A DNA stretch of 46,189 nt, taken from CAZTPJ01 sp964614515. GTDB lineage: Bacteria > Planctomycetota > Phycisphaerae > Phycisphaerales > UBA1924. Both the position numbers and the translations under genes were made by a program. The notes under the pieces were generated by a model. It was not told the DNA's origin. It saw nothing but the letters and a program-made list of their open reading frames with translations, and searched no databases. Where the stretch lies: positions 1-46,189 of the forward strand of contig CAZTPJ010000025.1 in assembly GCA_964614515.1 (NCBI GenBank). The letters are read 5' to 3'. Shown here in pieces: positions 24,095 through 31,855 of the stretch (its first letter is position 1; every line of letters starts with the position of its first letter).

Positions 24095-25933
24095 ATGACC
24101 TCCCCCTATGACACATACACCTCCCCCCTTGCCTCGCGGAATGCGAGCGAGGCGATGCTGCGGCTGTGGTCGCCGCGGCACAAGTTCAATACGTGGCGGC
24201 GGATCTGGCTGGCCGTGGCGGAGGCGATGCATGAGGTGACGAAGGGTGGCGGCACTGGGACTGGTGATGCGGAGACCGGTGGCACAGGCGTCTCGCCTGT
24301 GCGCGCATCCGGGTCGCCGGGCACGGGCGGGACGCCCGTGCCACCGGGTTCTGGGCAGTCGGCGAGGGAACTCGTCACCATAGAGCAGGTCGAAGAACTC
24401 CGCGCGGTCGTCGAGCGGAGGAACCCCGACGGCACGATCGGCATCACCGATGATGAGATTCGCCTGGCCGAGAAGTACGAGCGCGAGTTGCGGCATGACG
24501 TGATGGCCCATGTTCACGCACTAGGCGATGCATGCCCGAAGGCACGGCCGATTATCCATCTGGGGATGACCAGTCAGGATGTGGTGTGCAATGCGGACCT
24601 CATCACGATCGGCTACTCGCTGGACCTCATCTTGCTCAAGATGCATCGAACACTGTTCTCGCTGTGCGCCAGCGCCCAAGCATGGTCGTCGCTTCCAACC
24701 TTGGGGTTCACTCACTATCAGCCAGCTCAACCCGTCACTGTTGGCAGGCGGTTAGCCGGCTGGGCAAGCGAGCTGCTCTTGCTGGCGGAGGATCGCGACC
24801 ACAAACAGCCACGCTTCCGCGGACTTCGCGGGGCGACTGGCACGCAAGCGTCCTTTCTTTCACTGCTCAACGGTGAACCCGATGCGATTGACGATCTCGA
24901 AGCGAGGGTCGTAGCGCGGCTACACCGCCTCCGCTTGAAGCCGGATCCTCAACCGGACAAAAAGCCCAGCAAATGGGATTCTTACGACTTCCAGGCTTCC
25001 AACAAGATCTGGTATGAGAGGAACGAGGAGACGAGCCGCCTCGCCATGGCCGCGGGTGGATTTTCGGAAGAGCAGATCGAAGAGGAACTGAAGCAACACA
25101 AACAGGATCAGAATGCGGCTGGCGCTCGAAAGAGCCTCGCCAGAAGCAGCACGTTTCCACTCACAGGCCAGACGTACCCCCGTTGGTACGACTGTTCGCA
25201 GCTGTCTTTCCTCGCCTCGGTCGCCGCCGTCCTCCACAAGATCGCCACCGACATCCGCCTCCTCTGCAACCGCAAGGAACTCGATGAGCCGTTCGAGGAC
25301 AAGCAGATCGGGTCGTCGGCTATGCCGTATAAGCGCAACCCGATGCGCTGCGAGCGGATCTGCGGCCTGACGCGCTTCGTGATGAACCTCGTCGGCAATG
25401 CGTACGACACGGCCGCGACGCAATGGCTCGAACGCACGCTTGATGATTCATCCAATCGCCGTCTGTCGCTGCCCGAGGCCTTCCTCGCGCTGGATGGCGC
25501 GCTGGATCTCATGCATAACGTCGCCAGCGGGCTGATCGTGCATGAAGCGATGGTCCGCAGGAACCTGATGGCTGAACTGCCGTTCCTCGCGACTGAGAAC
25601 ATCTTGATGGAGTGTGTGAAGCGCGGCGGGGATCGGCAGGACTATCACGAGCGGATTCGCCAACACGCGCAGGCCGCGGGCTGGCGCGTCAAGCACGAAG
25701 GCCTCGACAACGATCTGCTCGAACGACTCAAGAACGACAAGGCCTTCTGGAGCAAGGCCCGCGGCGGGCCGCTCACGGCGGAGATCGACTGGGACGACCT
25801 GATGGACCCGATGAAGTACATCGGCCGTAGCGTCGAACAGACGGAGCGGTTCATCAAGGATGTCGTCGAGCCTCTGCGCGAGCAGTACGGCGAGGCGATC
25901 GCGAAACTGGATGAAAGCGGGCCGCGGGTGTAG
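24095..25933 (+). CDS. purB: Adenylosuccinate lyase, with repeat-derived insertion
   Basis: Fumarase/aspartase superfamily enzyme acting twice in purine synthesis (SAICAR to AICAR; adenylosuccinate to AMP). Motifs: HLGMTSQDVVCNAD, THYQPAQPVTVGRR and the signature loop GSSAMPYKRNPMRCE. It resembles the eukaryotic ADSL type (TGQTYPR, IATDIRLL). At 612 residues it is longer than the ~450-480 usual, with two extra stretches. Residues about 50-88 (GGTGTGDAETGGTGVSPVRA and on) include two palindromic repeats at 24279-24344 between helix WLAVAEAMHEVTK and LVTIEQVEEL. Residues about 283-352 (KPDPQPDKKPSKWDSYDFQ and on) lie before TGQTYPR. ATG 24095 preferred over an in-frame TTG two codons earlier. 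The upstream region is the end of the RAYT element. Confidence 0.94.
   Translation: MTSPYDTYTSPLASRNASEAMLRLWSPRHKFNTWRRIWLAVAEAMHEVTKGGGTGTGDAETGGTGVSPVRASGSPGTGGTPVPPGSGQSARELVTIEQVEELRAVVERRNPDGTIGITDDEIRLAEKYERELRHDVMAHVHALGDACPKARPIIHLGMTSQDVVCNADLITIGYSLDLILLKMHRTLFSLCASAQAWSSLPTLGFTHYQPAQPVTVGRRLAGWASELLLLAEDRDHKQPRFRGLRGATGTQASFLSLLNGEPDAIDDLEARVVARLHRLRLKPDPQPDKKPSKWDSYDFQASNKIWYERNEETSRLAMAAGGFSEEQIEEELKQHKQDQNAAGARKSLARSSTFPLTGQTYPRWYDCSQLSFLASVAAVLHKIATDIRLLCNRKELDEPFEDKQIGSSAMPYKRNPMRCERICGLTRFVMNLVGNAYDTAATQWLERTLDDSSNRRLSLPEAFLALDGALDLMHNVASGLIVHEAMVRRNLMAELPFLATENILMECVKRGGDRQDYHERIRQHAQAAGWRVKHEGLDNDLLERLKNDKAFWSKARGGPLTAEIDWDDLMDPMKYIGRSVEQTERFIKDVVEPLREQYGEAIAKLDESGPRV
24279..24344 (+). 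repeat. Two opposed copies of the GGCGTCTCGCC repeat inside purB
   Basis: Copy one (24279-24302) is GTGGCACAGGCGTCTCGCCT plus GTGC, a stem GCACAGGCG/CGCCTGTGC. Copy two (24321-24344) is inverted, GCACGGGCGGGACGCCCGTG plus CCAC. They match the array at 33663-33749 and the copies at 36092-36196. Both stay open in the purB frame and encode GGTGVSPVRA and GTGGTPVPP. Confidence 0.88.
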
Positions 25934-26058
25934 GGGAAGTACGCAGGAGAAGGTACGCAAAGTTCGCGGAGGCTTCGCAGAGGCCGCGGAGAATGCGGGA
26001 ATTCAGCGAGAAGGCGCGAAGAGGGCGAAGGCCGCGAAGGGGAATATCATCACTAACA

Positions 26059-26298
26059 GTGATTCCCGACGCCATCAAGTCGCGACTCTCATCCTCATCG
26101 TTCAAACCCTTCTCGCTGAAGATGGGCAGCGGCGAGATCTTTACGATCAATCACCCGGAACTCGTCTCGATCTCGCCCGGCGGACGACGGCTGATCCTGT
26201 GGGTCGGCGATGAACAGTCCGTGGATATCGATGTGCTTCTGATTGAGTCAGTCAGGGATGCCGAAGGCAATGGGCGTTCGCGCCGCCGTTCGGCTTGA
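26059..26298 (+). CDS. Small hypothetical protein ('FKPFSLKM' family)
   Basis: 79 residues if the GTG at 26059 is the start. The core FKPFSLKMGSGEIFTINHPE, then LVSISPGGRRLILWVGDE and VDIDVLLIESV, resembles small planctomycete proteins of the pattern 'FxPFxIxMxDGxxxxVxHPexvxxsp...xxdllxIxxi'. They have no known function; a short all-beta fold is likely. The frame stays open further upstream to 25993, but that part is Arg/Gly-rich sequence (REFSEKARRGRRPRRG) from a degenerate 'gcggagaaggcgaag' spacer repeat and is probably not translated. No Shine-Dalgarno is obvious. Confidence 0.6.
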   Translation: MIPDAIKSRLSSSSFKPFSLKMGSGEIFTINHPELVSISPGGRRLILWVGDEQSVDIDVLLIESVRDAEGNGRSRRRSA

Positions 26299-26337
26299 AC
26301 GGCCGCGGGCGTTTCCGCGAATACTGTTCCCTCGCCC

Positions 26338-26901
26338 ATGATCCCCACGCGGCACATCTACCGCGCGTTTCGCGAACTTGACTCGATCCCGGACGATCAG
26401 TGCCGGCGGTTTCTCCGTCGCGTTCGTCTGCAACAGACCTGGGTCACGATCATCCCGCGCATCATCGCCGCGATCACGGCCGGCGTGGGCGCGGCGTGGT
26501 GGTCAGGACGCGTCGTATATCGCTGGCTGCGCCCGGAGTTCATCCATGAGCAGGCGATGGCGGGCGGGCTTCTGGTCGGCGTCGCGGCGGGCGTGCTGAC
26601 GGCCGGGCTCGCCGGCCTTCTGGTGCGCGATGTGCAACTATGGCTGGGCCTGCGCCGCGAGTTGCGTCGGACATGCTGCCCGAAGTGTCGGTATCCGCTG
26701 CTTGGCCTGCCGATCCATCGCGTGGGCTTCGGCGCGCCGCTGCCGGGCGATGCGAAAGTGCGATGCAGCGAATGCGGCACGCTGACCGTGCTCTCCGAAC
26801 GCGGCCTGGCGCCGCACGATCTCGTCCCATGGGAGCAGCGCGGCGTGCCCGAAGACTTCGCCCGCGTACGCAAGGCGACCTATCGGGAGCGCGGGTGGTG
26901 A
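26338..26901 (+). CDS. Membrane protein with C-terminal zinc ribbon
   Basis: 187 residues, function unknown. Two hydrophobic segments are visible: about 36-56 (WVTIIPRIIAAITAGVGAAWW) and about 73-96 (AMAGGLLVGVAAGVLTAGLA and on). The cytoplasmic C-terminal part has a zinc-ribbon pattern, CPKCRYPLLGLP about 20 residues before RCSECGTLTVL. The 'CPKCxYxLxGLx...CxECG' signature recurs in the proteins at 42900 and, in part, 26944. It lies 39 bp after the small gene above in the same direction and is convergent with the next gene. Confidence 0.7.
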   Translation: MIPTRHIYRAFRELDSIPDDQCRRFLRRVRLQQTWVTIIPRIIAAITAGVGAAWWSGRVVYRWLRPEFIHEQAMAGGLLVGVAAGVLTAGLAGLLVRDVQLWLGLRRELRRTCCPKCRYPLLGLPIHRVGFGAPLPGDAKVRCSECGTLTVLSERGLAPHDLVPWEQRGVPEDFARVRKATYRERGW

Positions 26902-26943
26902 GTTGCACACAGCGACCCAACCGCTACGAAAGGCCGCGCGAGA

Positions 26944-27618
26944 CTACACATCATCGCTCGGCGTGATGAAGTGCCGCAGGTCGCACCCGGGGCAGTACAC
27001 ATGCCCATCCTCGGCCACGGGCGTCCCGATCAGCGACGCTTCACACTCCACGCATCGGACCACGCCCTCTTTCCAGAGTTTCCATGCCGCGCCGCACTCC
27101 GGGCAGACGGTGCATCCATCGTCGTCAGCCGGGAGGCGATCCAGCGAATACCCACATGCGCCGCAGAGCATTCGCGAGACGAGATCCCGCGCACTACGCG
27201 ACGGCCAAGTCATTCTGTGTCGCGCAATCATGACAATGACCGCGATGACAAGAAGTCCCACGACGACACCGAAGCGAATGGATGCCGGGATGGCCGTGGC
27301 CCGCGCGATCAACACAAGTGGCCCGACGAGGAACGCGAGCAGGACCGCGATGAACGCCGCGCCGCCGACCGCGATCGCGACTCCGCCCGCGGTGCCGAAC
27401 GGGATCATGAGCAAGATGGATCCGACGCGCTGCAACATAGGCCGTCGCGCCACGGTCGCGCTGGCGTGATCGCGGGTCGCCGCGAATCGACGATCCGTGC
27501 GCCGCCGAACTTCGGCCGTGTGCTCTCGAAGAATCTCGTCGAAGCGGCTGCGGGTGTACGCCAACTCGAGTCGGTTTCCGCGGTCATCCTGGACGCGAAG
27601 CGCTGGCATGAGCCGCAT
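26944..27618 (-). CDS. Membrane protein with two C-terminal zinc ribbons
   Basis: 224 residues from ATG 27618 (MRLMPALRVQDDRGNRLELA). A soluble N-terminus with Arg-rich helices leads to a hydrophobic block (ILLMIPFGTAGGVAIAVGGA through VGPLVLIA) and a second one (FGVVVGLLVIAVIVMIA). The C-terminal ~70 residues hold four cysteine knuckles: CGACGYSL, CPECGAAW, CVECE and CPGCDLRHF, enough for two zinc ribbons. No enzymatic motif. The frame is open further upstream, but the earlier Met would overlap the neighbour's promoter region. It is divergent from the DUF6941-type gene. Confidence 0.7.
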   Translation of the reverse strand: MRLMPALRVQDDRGNRLELAYTRSRFDEILREHTAEVRRRTDRRFAATRDHASATVARRPMLQRVGSILLMIPFGTAGGVAIAVGGAAFIAVLLAFLVGPLVLIARATAIPASIRFGVVVGLLVIAVIVMIARHRMTWPSRSARDLVSRMLCGACGYSLDRLPADDDGCTVCPECGAAWKLWKEGVVRCVECEASLIGTPVAEDGHVYCPGCDLRHFITPSDDV

Positions 27619-27695
27619 ATGATACCGCGAGGGCGACGATGGCACAGTCGGCTCACGCACCCGACGACGGCGGGCCGAAGCGACAAGCACGCATC

Positions 27696-28154
27696 ATGTC
27701 CAACACCGACAGCCTCGAACAACTCTCGTGCATCTCGATCATCCTCTGCGATGATGTGTATCGCGACGAGCGCACGAAGAAACTGATCATCGTCGGTGTG
27801 TTCAACAGCATCGCGGGGCGTGAACTGCCCGTGCGCCATGCACGGATGTGCGTCCTCTTCACCGTCACCAACGGCAACGGCACCTACGACCTTGGTCTTG
27901 CCATCGAACATGAGGGCACAGGCACGGAGATCATGCGCGTCAACGGCCCGTTTGAAGTCAAGGATCCGCTGGGCGTGTATGACATTCACGTCGAACTGCG
28001 CGGCCTGAGTTTTCCGCATGACGGCAAGTACTGGGTCACACTGCGCAGTGGCGAGGCGATCCTTCAGCAGCGCCCCTTTTCGATCAAGATGCAACCCCGC
28101 GAATCGCCCGACGCCGGAAGTCAGCGAACCGACTTCGATGTGCCGCCGGCGTGA
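27696..28154 (+). CDS. DUF6941-like protein of unknown function
   Basis: 152 residues from ATG 27696 (MSNTDSLEQLSCISIILCDD). The pattern 'CDDVYRDERTKKLIIVGVFN' followed by beta-strand-rich sequence ending in RPFSIKM is typical of a widespread family of small beta-sandwich-like proteins of unknown role (DUF6941-type). An in-frame ATG at 27639 would add 19 residues of low-complexity sequence. The stop lies one base from the stop of the lipoprotein gene on the other strand. Confidence 0.65.
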   Translation: MSNTDSLEQLSCISIILCDDVYRDERTKKLIIVGVFNSIAGRELPVRHARMCVLFTVTNGNGTYDLGLAIEHEGTGTEIMRVNGPFEVKDPLGVYDIHVELRGLSFPHDGKYWVTLRSGEAILQQRPFSIKMQPRESPDAGSQRTDFDVPPA

Positions 28155-28155
28155 T

Positions 28156-28560
28156 TCACGCCCCCGCCTTCGCCTTGATCGTGTCCAGAATCGTCCGCGA
28201 GACGGCCTCATCACCAAACGTGCCCACGCGGATGCGGATCTTCGTCTGCGTGTCGCCTTCGGCGTCGAGACGGATGGTCACATCGCTGCCGTCGGCGCGT
28301 TCGGCCGTGATTCGGCCCTGCAACGCATCCTTGCGTTCCGCCGTCTTGTTGAATTGCAACTCTTCGATGGTGGCCTGCGATGCCGACCATGCGCGGTCGA
28401 GCGGAATTTCCTCCACGGCCTCCAACTCACCCTGAATGTACGCGACGGTCCCTGCGCCCGCGGCCGCACCGACCGCCAGCGCCAGGCATCCACCCGCGCT
28501 CAGCGCCATCATCAGCGCACACGCCCCAAGCCCCAGACGTCGAAGATGCAATCGTTTCAT
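28156..28560 (-). CDS. DUF3568 family lipoprotein
   Basis: 134 residues. An Arg-rich N-terminus and hydrophobic core LGLGACALMMALSAGG lead to lipobox LSAGGC, so a lipid-anchored exported protein is expected. The mature part begins with a Gly/Ala segment (LALAVGAAAGAGTVAYIQGE), then LDRAWSASQATIEELQF and repeated beta strands ending VSRTILDTIKAK. This is the DUF3568 layout; function unknown. It is convergent with the gene above (one base between stops). Confidence 0.82.
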   Translation of the reverse strand: MKRLHLRRLGLGACALMMALSAGGCLALAVGAAAGAGTVAYIQGELEAVEEIPLDRAWSASQATIEELQFNKTAERKDALQGRITAERADGSDVTIRLDAEGDTQTKIRIRVGTFGDEAVSRTILDTIKAKAGA

Positions 28561-28660
28561 GTGAACGCTCCTGTGGGTGCTGAATCAACACACAACGCAT
28601 CGCCGCGTCCCCTTGGGGGCGCGTCGGTCCGCGCGAGCGCATCGCGGCGCATGGGTGATC

Positions 28661-29716
28661 TTAGCGGCTTGCGGCCATGGCGGGCTTGGCGTGCGAGACG
28701 TGCGCGCCCTTGGGCGCGACGGCTCGCGGGCCGACTTTGCCGCCGTACTTCTTCACATACTCGTCATAGATCCACTTGTACGTGCGTTCCATGCCATCGC
28801 GAAGGCGAATGCCCGGCTCCCACTTGAAGTGGGCCTTGATCTTCGTGTTGTCCGAGTTTCGCCCGTTGACGCCCTTGGGGGCGTCGAGGTTGTACTTGCG
28901 GTTGAGTTTGATGCCAGCGATCTCTTCGACGATGTCAACGAGGCCGTTGATCGTGACGAGTTCATTCGAGCCGAGGTTCAACGCTTCAAGGCAGTCGCCG
29001 TTGAGGAACATCTGCGAGCCTTTGACGCAGTCGTCGATGTACATGAAACTTCGCGTCTGCTTGCCGTCGCCCCAGATTTCGATGCCGTGATCTCCGGAGA
29101 GTTTGCACTCGATGACTTTGCGGCAGATGGCGGCCGGGGCTTTTTCGCGTCCGCCTTCCCATGTGCCGAAGGGGCCGTAGACGTTGTGATAGCGGGCCAT
29201 TCGGGTTTGCAGGCCGTAGTCCTCGCGGAAGTGTCGGCACATGCGTTCGGAGAAGAGTTTCTCCCATCCGTAGCCATCCTCGGGCATGGCGGGATAGGCG
29301 TCCTCTTCCTTGAGCGCGACGACATCTTCGCTGGTCTGCTTGTCGGCGGCGTAGACGCAGGCGGAGGATGAGTAGAAGAATCGTTCGACGCCGCAGTCCT
29401 TCGCGGCCATGAGCATGTGCGTGTTCGTCAGCACGCTGAGCATGCACTCGGCCTTGTGCGTCTCGATGAAGCCCATGCCGCCCATGTCAGCGGCGAGTTG
29501 GAAGACGTGGTTGGCCCCAGCGCAGGCCCGGTAGCAGTTGGACAGGATCTTCAGGTCGGCGACGATGTTCTGGGCCTCAGGGAAGACCTGATACCACTCG
29601 GACGTCGGCTTGATATCCACCACGCGGACCTTGAACCCCTGTCGAAGCAGGTCTTTGGCCAGATGTCCGCCGATAAAACCGCCGCCCCCGGCGACGACGA
29701 CAAGTTTGTCCTTCAT
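28661..29716 (-). CDS. GDP-mannose 3,5-epimerase-like SDR epimerase
   Basis: Extended SDR, 351 residues, close along its whole length to plant GDP-mannose 3,5-epimerase (GME), which interconverts GDP-mannose, GDP-L-galactose and GDP-gulose. Visible are the Rossmann loop GGGGFIGGHLAKDLL, FQLAADMGGMGFIETHKAE, FFYSSSACVYAADKQ, the YxxxK pair in DGYGWEKL (Tyr149, Lys153), YGPFGTWEGGREKAPAAICR and WGDGKQTRSFMYIDD. The residues that serve catalysis in plant GME (Cys145, Tyr174, Lys178, Lys217) have counterparts at Cys120, Tyr149, Lys153 and Lys192. ATG 29716 has GGAGG seven bases upstream; an in-frame TTG at 29722 is too close to it. No polysaccharide cluster adjoins. Related NDP-sugar epimerases remain possible. 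Confidence 0.82.
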   Translation of the reverse strand: MKDKLVVVAGGGGFIGGHLAKDLLRQGFKVRVVDIKPTSEWYQVFPEAQNIVADLKILSNCYRACAGANHVFQLAADMGGMGFIETHKAECMLSVLTNTHMLMAAKDCGVERFFYSSSACVYAADKQTSEDVVALKEEDAYPAMPEDGYGWEKLFSERMCRHFREDYGLQTRMARYHNVYGPFGTWEGGREKAPAAICRKVIECKLSGDHGIEIWGDGKQTRSFMYIDDCVKGSQMFLNGDCLEALNLGSNELVTINGLVDIVEEIAGIKLNRKYNLDAPKGVNGRNSDNTKIKAHFKWEPGIRLRDGMERTYKWIYDEYVKKYGGKVGPRAVAPKGAHVSHAKPAMAASR

Positions 29717-29950
29717 CCGCAATCCTCCAATGTGGCCGCGTGACGCCGCGCCAGAAATCCCTGAACCGAACCGGCATCCCGGCCCATCGCCATGAATCGG
29801 ACGTTATCCCGTCCATCTTCACGGCCCCACCGCCCCACGGCCTGAGTACGCATGGTATGCGGGCGGGTTCAGCGGCCTGACTCGACCTCAAGTCGCGGCT
29901 CTCGGAACTGAGACGTATCGATCGGCAACCTACGCTTCTCGCGATGCGTC

Positions 29951-30295
29951 ATGGGTGAATCCAAGCAACCAAAGCCGAAGCTCAGCCGCTTCACGCGAAA
30001 CTCGATCCATCACCGCAAAGCGATTCTCGCCAGTACGCGATGCGGCTGCTACTACTGCTGCCGCACGTTTGAGCCTTCGCAAATTGCCCGGTGGATTGAC
30101 TGGGACTATGAGATCAGTCGTCAGCCGACGCCCGACAACCCAGGCGATACCGCTTTGTGCCCGTATTGTGGCATTGATGCCGTGATCGGCGATGCACTGG
30201 GCGCTCCAATCACGGATGTGTTGCTGCGCCGACTGAATCGGAGTCAGTTCGGGGGGTCCGGGGCGAACGGCTCGGGGGATGCGAGCGCTGATTGA
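29951..30295 (+). CDS. Small cytoplasmic protein with CxYCC...CPYCGID zinc motif
   Basis: 114 residues. IHHRKAILASTRCGCYYCCR, then TFEPSQIARWIDW, then TALCPYCGIDAVIGDALGAP match a widespread bacterial family of small soluble proteins ('HRxxIlaSxxCGCFyC...TAxCPxCGiDsVig'), probably binding one zinc through the two cysteine pairs. Function unknown. The C-terminal Gly/Ser tail (FGGSGANGSGDASAD) looks unstructured. The preceding 234-bp spacer (29717-29950), between this gene and the divergent epimerase, shows no other gene or tRNA. Confidence 0.72.
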   Translation: MGESKQPKPKLSRFTRNSIHHRKAILASTRCGCYYCCRTFEPSQIARWIDWDYEISRQPTPDNPGDTALCPYCGIDAVIGDALGAPITDVLLRRLNRSQFGGSGANGSGDASAD

Positions 30296-30464
30296 GTCTG
30301 GTGCGCTCGCGGGATCGCCTTGACAGACTGGTCGGAACCTCAGCGTGAACAGGCGGCCCGACGGCTCGCGGTGAACAGTCGCGGCACGCGGCACGGCACC
30401 GCAACCTTGGAACGTGTTGGCCGTCATTTGTCCATGCCGACTTCGCCTCCTACCCTCCCCCGCT

Positions 30465-30570
30465 GTTGGGGAGTAGCCTCCCGCCGAGTGCGGGCGCAGC
30501 GATCGTCAACACGGTGGGCCACGCTCACCCGGTCGCGGCAGAACGGATGGCCGTCGATGGCAAGACCAAC
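30465..30570 (+). promoter_or_regulatory. yybP-ykoY (manganese) riboswitch
   Basis: Conserved blocks of the yybP-ykoY aptamer in order: GGGGAGTAGC at 30468-30477, ATCGTCAACACGG near 30502-30514, and GGCAAGACC at 30559-30567. The basal helix closes with GTTGG (30465-30469) and CCAAC (30566-30570). This class senses Mn2+ and typically switches on exporters of the TerC/Alx, MntP and P-type ATPase kinds. Here it lies 50 bp before a TerC-family gene, as expected. The 325-bp region 30296-30620 holds no other gene. Confidence 0.85.
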
Positions 30571-30602
30571 CGCCGCGGGCCTTGTCGGCTCGCGCGGTGG
30601 TG
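30570..30602 (+). promoter_or_regulatory. Possible expression-platform hairpin
   Basis: CCGCCGCGGGCC, loop TTGTC, GGCTCGCGCGGTGG form a strong GC stem (eight pairs at the base, one G-T, then a bulge) between the riboswitch and the terC ATG at 30621. It has no following T-run, so control of translation or Rho entry is more likely than intrinsic termination. Inferred from base-pairing only. Confidence 0.4.
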
Positions 30603-30620
30603 CATTCGACGGAACACCGC

Positions 30621-31724
30621 ATGATCGAGGCTGCTGTCATCGCCGCTCAATCCGCGCCCGACGCCATCTCGTGCCTCGCTGTCCTCGCGCAGGCCGTCGC
30701 TGAACCGACGCACGGCAACGTCCTGTGGGCCTACGGCATTTTCGGTTCGTTCATCCTTTTTGGCATGACGCTGGACCTTGGCGTCTTTCATCGCAAGGCA
30801 CACGTCGTCTCGGCCAAGGAGGCGATGGGGTGGACCGCGTTCTGGGTGTCCTCGGCTCTGCTGTTTGGCGTGGCCGTGTATTTCATGTATGAGAACCATT
30901 GGCTCGGCCTGGGGCTTGAGGTCCCCGTGTTGGGCAAGCCGGGCGAAACGGCCACGGTCACGGGCTTCGAGGCGGCGCGGAACTATGTGCTGGGGTACAT
31001 CGTTGAACAATCGCTCTCGATCGACAACGTGTTTGTGATCTCCCTGCTCTTCACGTCGCTGGGCATCCCCGCGATCTATCAACATCGCGTGCTGTTCTGG
31101 GGCATCCTCGGCGCGATCATCATGCGCGGCGTGATGATCCTCGTCGGCGTGTCACTGGTCCAGAACTTCGCGTGGATCACATATGTCTTCGGGGGGTTCC
31201 TGATCCTCACGGCCGGGAAGATGGCACTCATCAAGAGCCACGGGTCCGATCCGAAACAAAGCCCCGTCGTGCGCCTCTTCACCCGGTTCCTGCCGGTGAC
31301 GGATGAACTTTCAGGGCAGAAGTTCCTCGTGCGCATCGACGGACGCCTGTTCGCCACGCCGCTGCTGCTGGCGCTGGTGCTCGTCGAGTTCACCGACCTG
31401 ATCTTCGCGGTGGACTCGATCCCGGCGATCTTTTCGATCACGGCCGATCCGTTCATCGTCTTCACGTCGAACATCTTCGCGATCGTGGGGCTGCGGTCGC
31501 TGTACTTCTGCGTGGCGGCGTTGATCCGCGCGTTTCGCTATCTCAAGCCCGCGCTGATCTTCATCCTGGCGTTCATCGGCGTGAAAATGTGCCTGGTGCA
31601 TACAGCGTGGAAGATCGGGCCTGAAGTGTCGTTCATCGTCGTCCTGGGGGTTCTGGCGGTGGGCATCGGGGCCTCGCTGCTGTTACCGGTGCGCGATGTG
31701 AAACCGGCTGATGAGGCGGCGTGA
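30621..31724 (+). CDS. TerC/Alx-family integral membrane protein (probable Mn2+ exporter)
   Basis: 367 residues with about nine membrane segments. TerC family motifs: FGMTLDLGVFHRKAHVVSAK, YIVEQSLSIDNVFVISLLF, HRVLFWGILGAIIMRG, VEFTDLIFAVDSIPAIFSIT, FIVFTSNIFAIVGLRSLYF and FIGVKMCL. The two acidic membrane motifs (SIDNVF and FTDLIFAVDS) are those proposed to bind metal. Alx/TerC proteins export Mn2+, and the upstream yybP-ykoY riboswitch supports that role here. ATG 30621 is used; a TTG 13 codons earlier would fall in the regulatory hairpin. The same-strand SLC13 permease starts 131 bp downstream. Confidence 0.9.
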   Translation: MIEAAVIAAQSAPDAISCLAVLAQAVAEPTHGNVLWAYGIFGSFILFGMTLDLGVFHRKAHVVSAKEAMGWTAFWVSSALLFGVAVYFMYENHWLGLGLEVPVLGKPGETATVTGFEAARNYVLGYIVEQSLSIDNVFVISLLFTSLGIPAIYQHRVLFWGILGAIIMRGVMILVGVSLVQNFAWITYVFGGFLILTAGKMALIKSHGSDPKQSPVVRLFTRFLPVTDELSGQKFLVRIDGRLFATPLLLALVLVEFTDLIFAVDSIPAIFSITADPFIVFTSNIFAIVGLRSLYFCVAALIRAFRYLKPALIFILAFIGVKMCLVHTAWKIGPEVSFIVVLGVLAVGIGASLLLPVRDVKPADEAA

Positions 31725-31855
31725 CTCGCGCTGCGCGAACCGCCGTGCCCCACGCAACGTCTATGCATCCACCCCACGGCTGTGCGTGACGGCTTAACGT
31801 CCGCGTTCTCGCAAGCCGATAACGAAACCATGCCATCGCGCGAGGATCCACAGAC

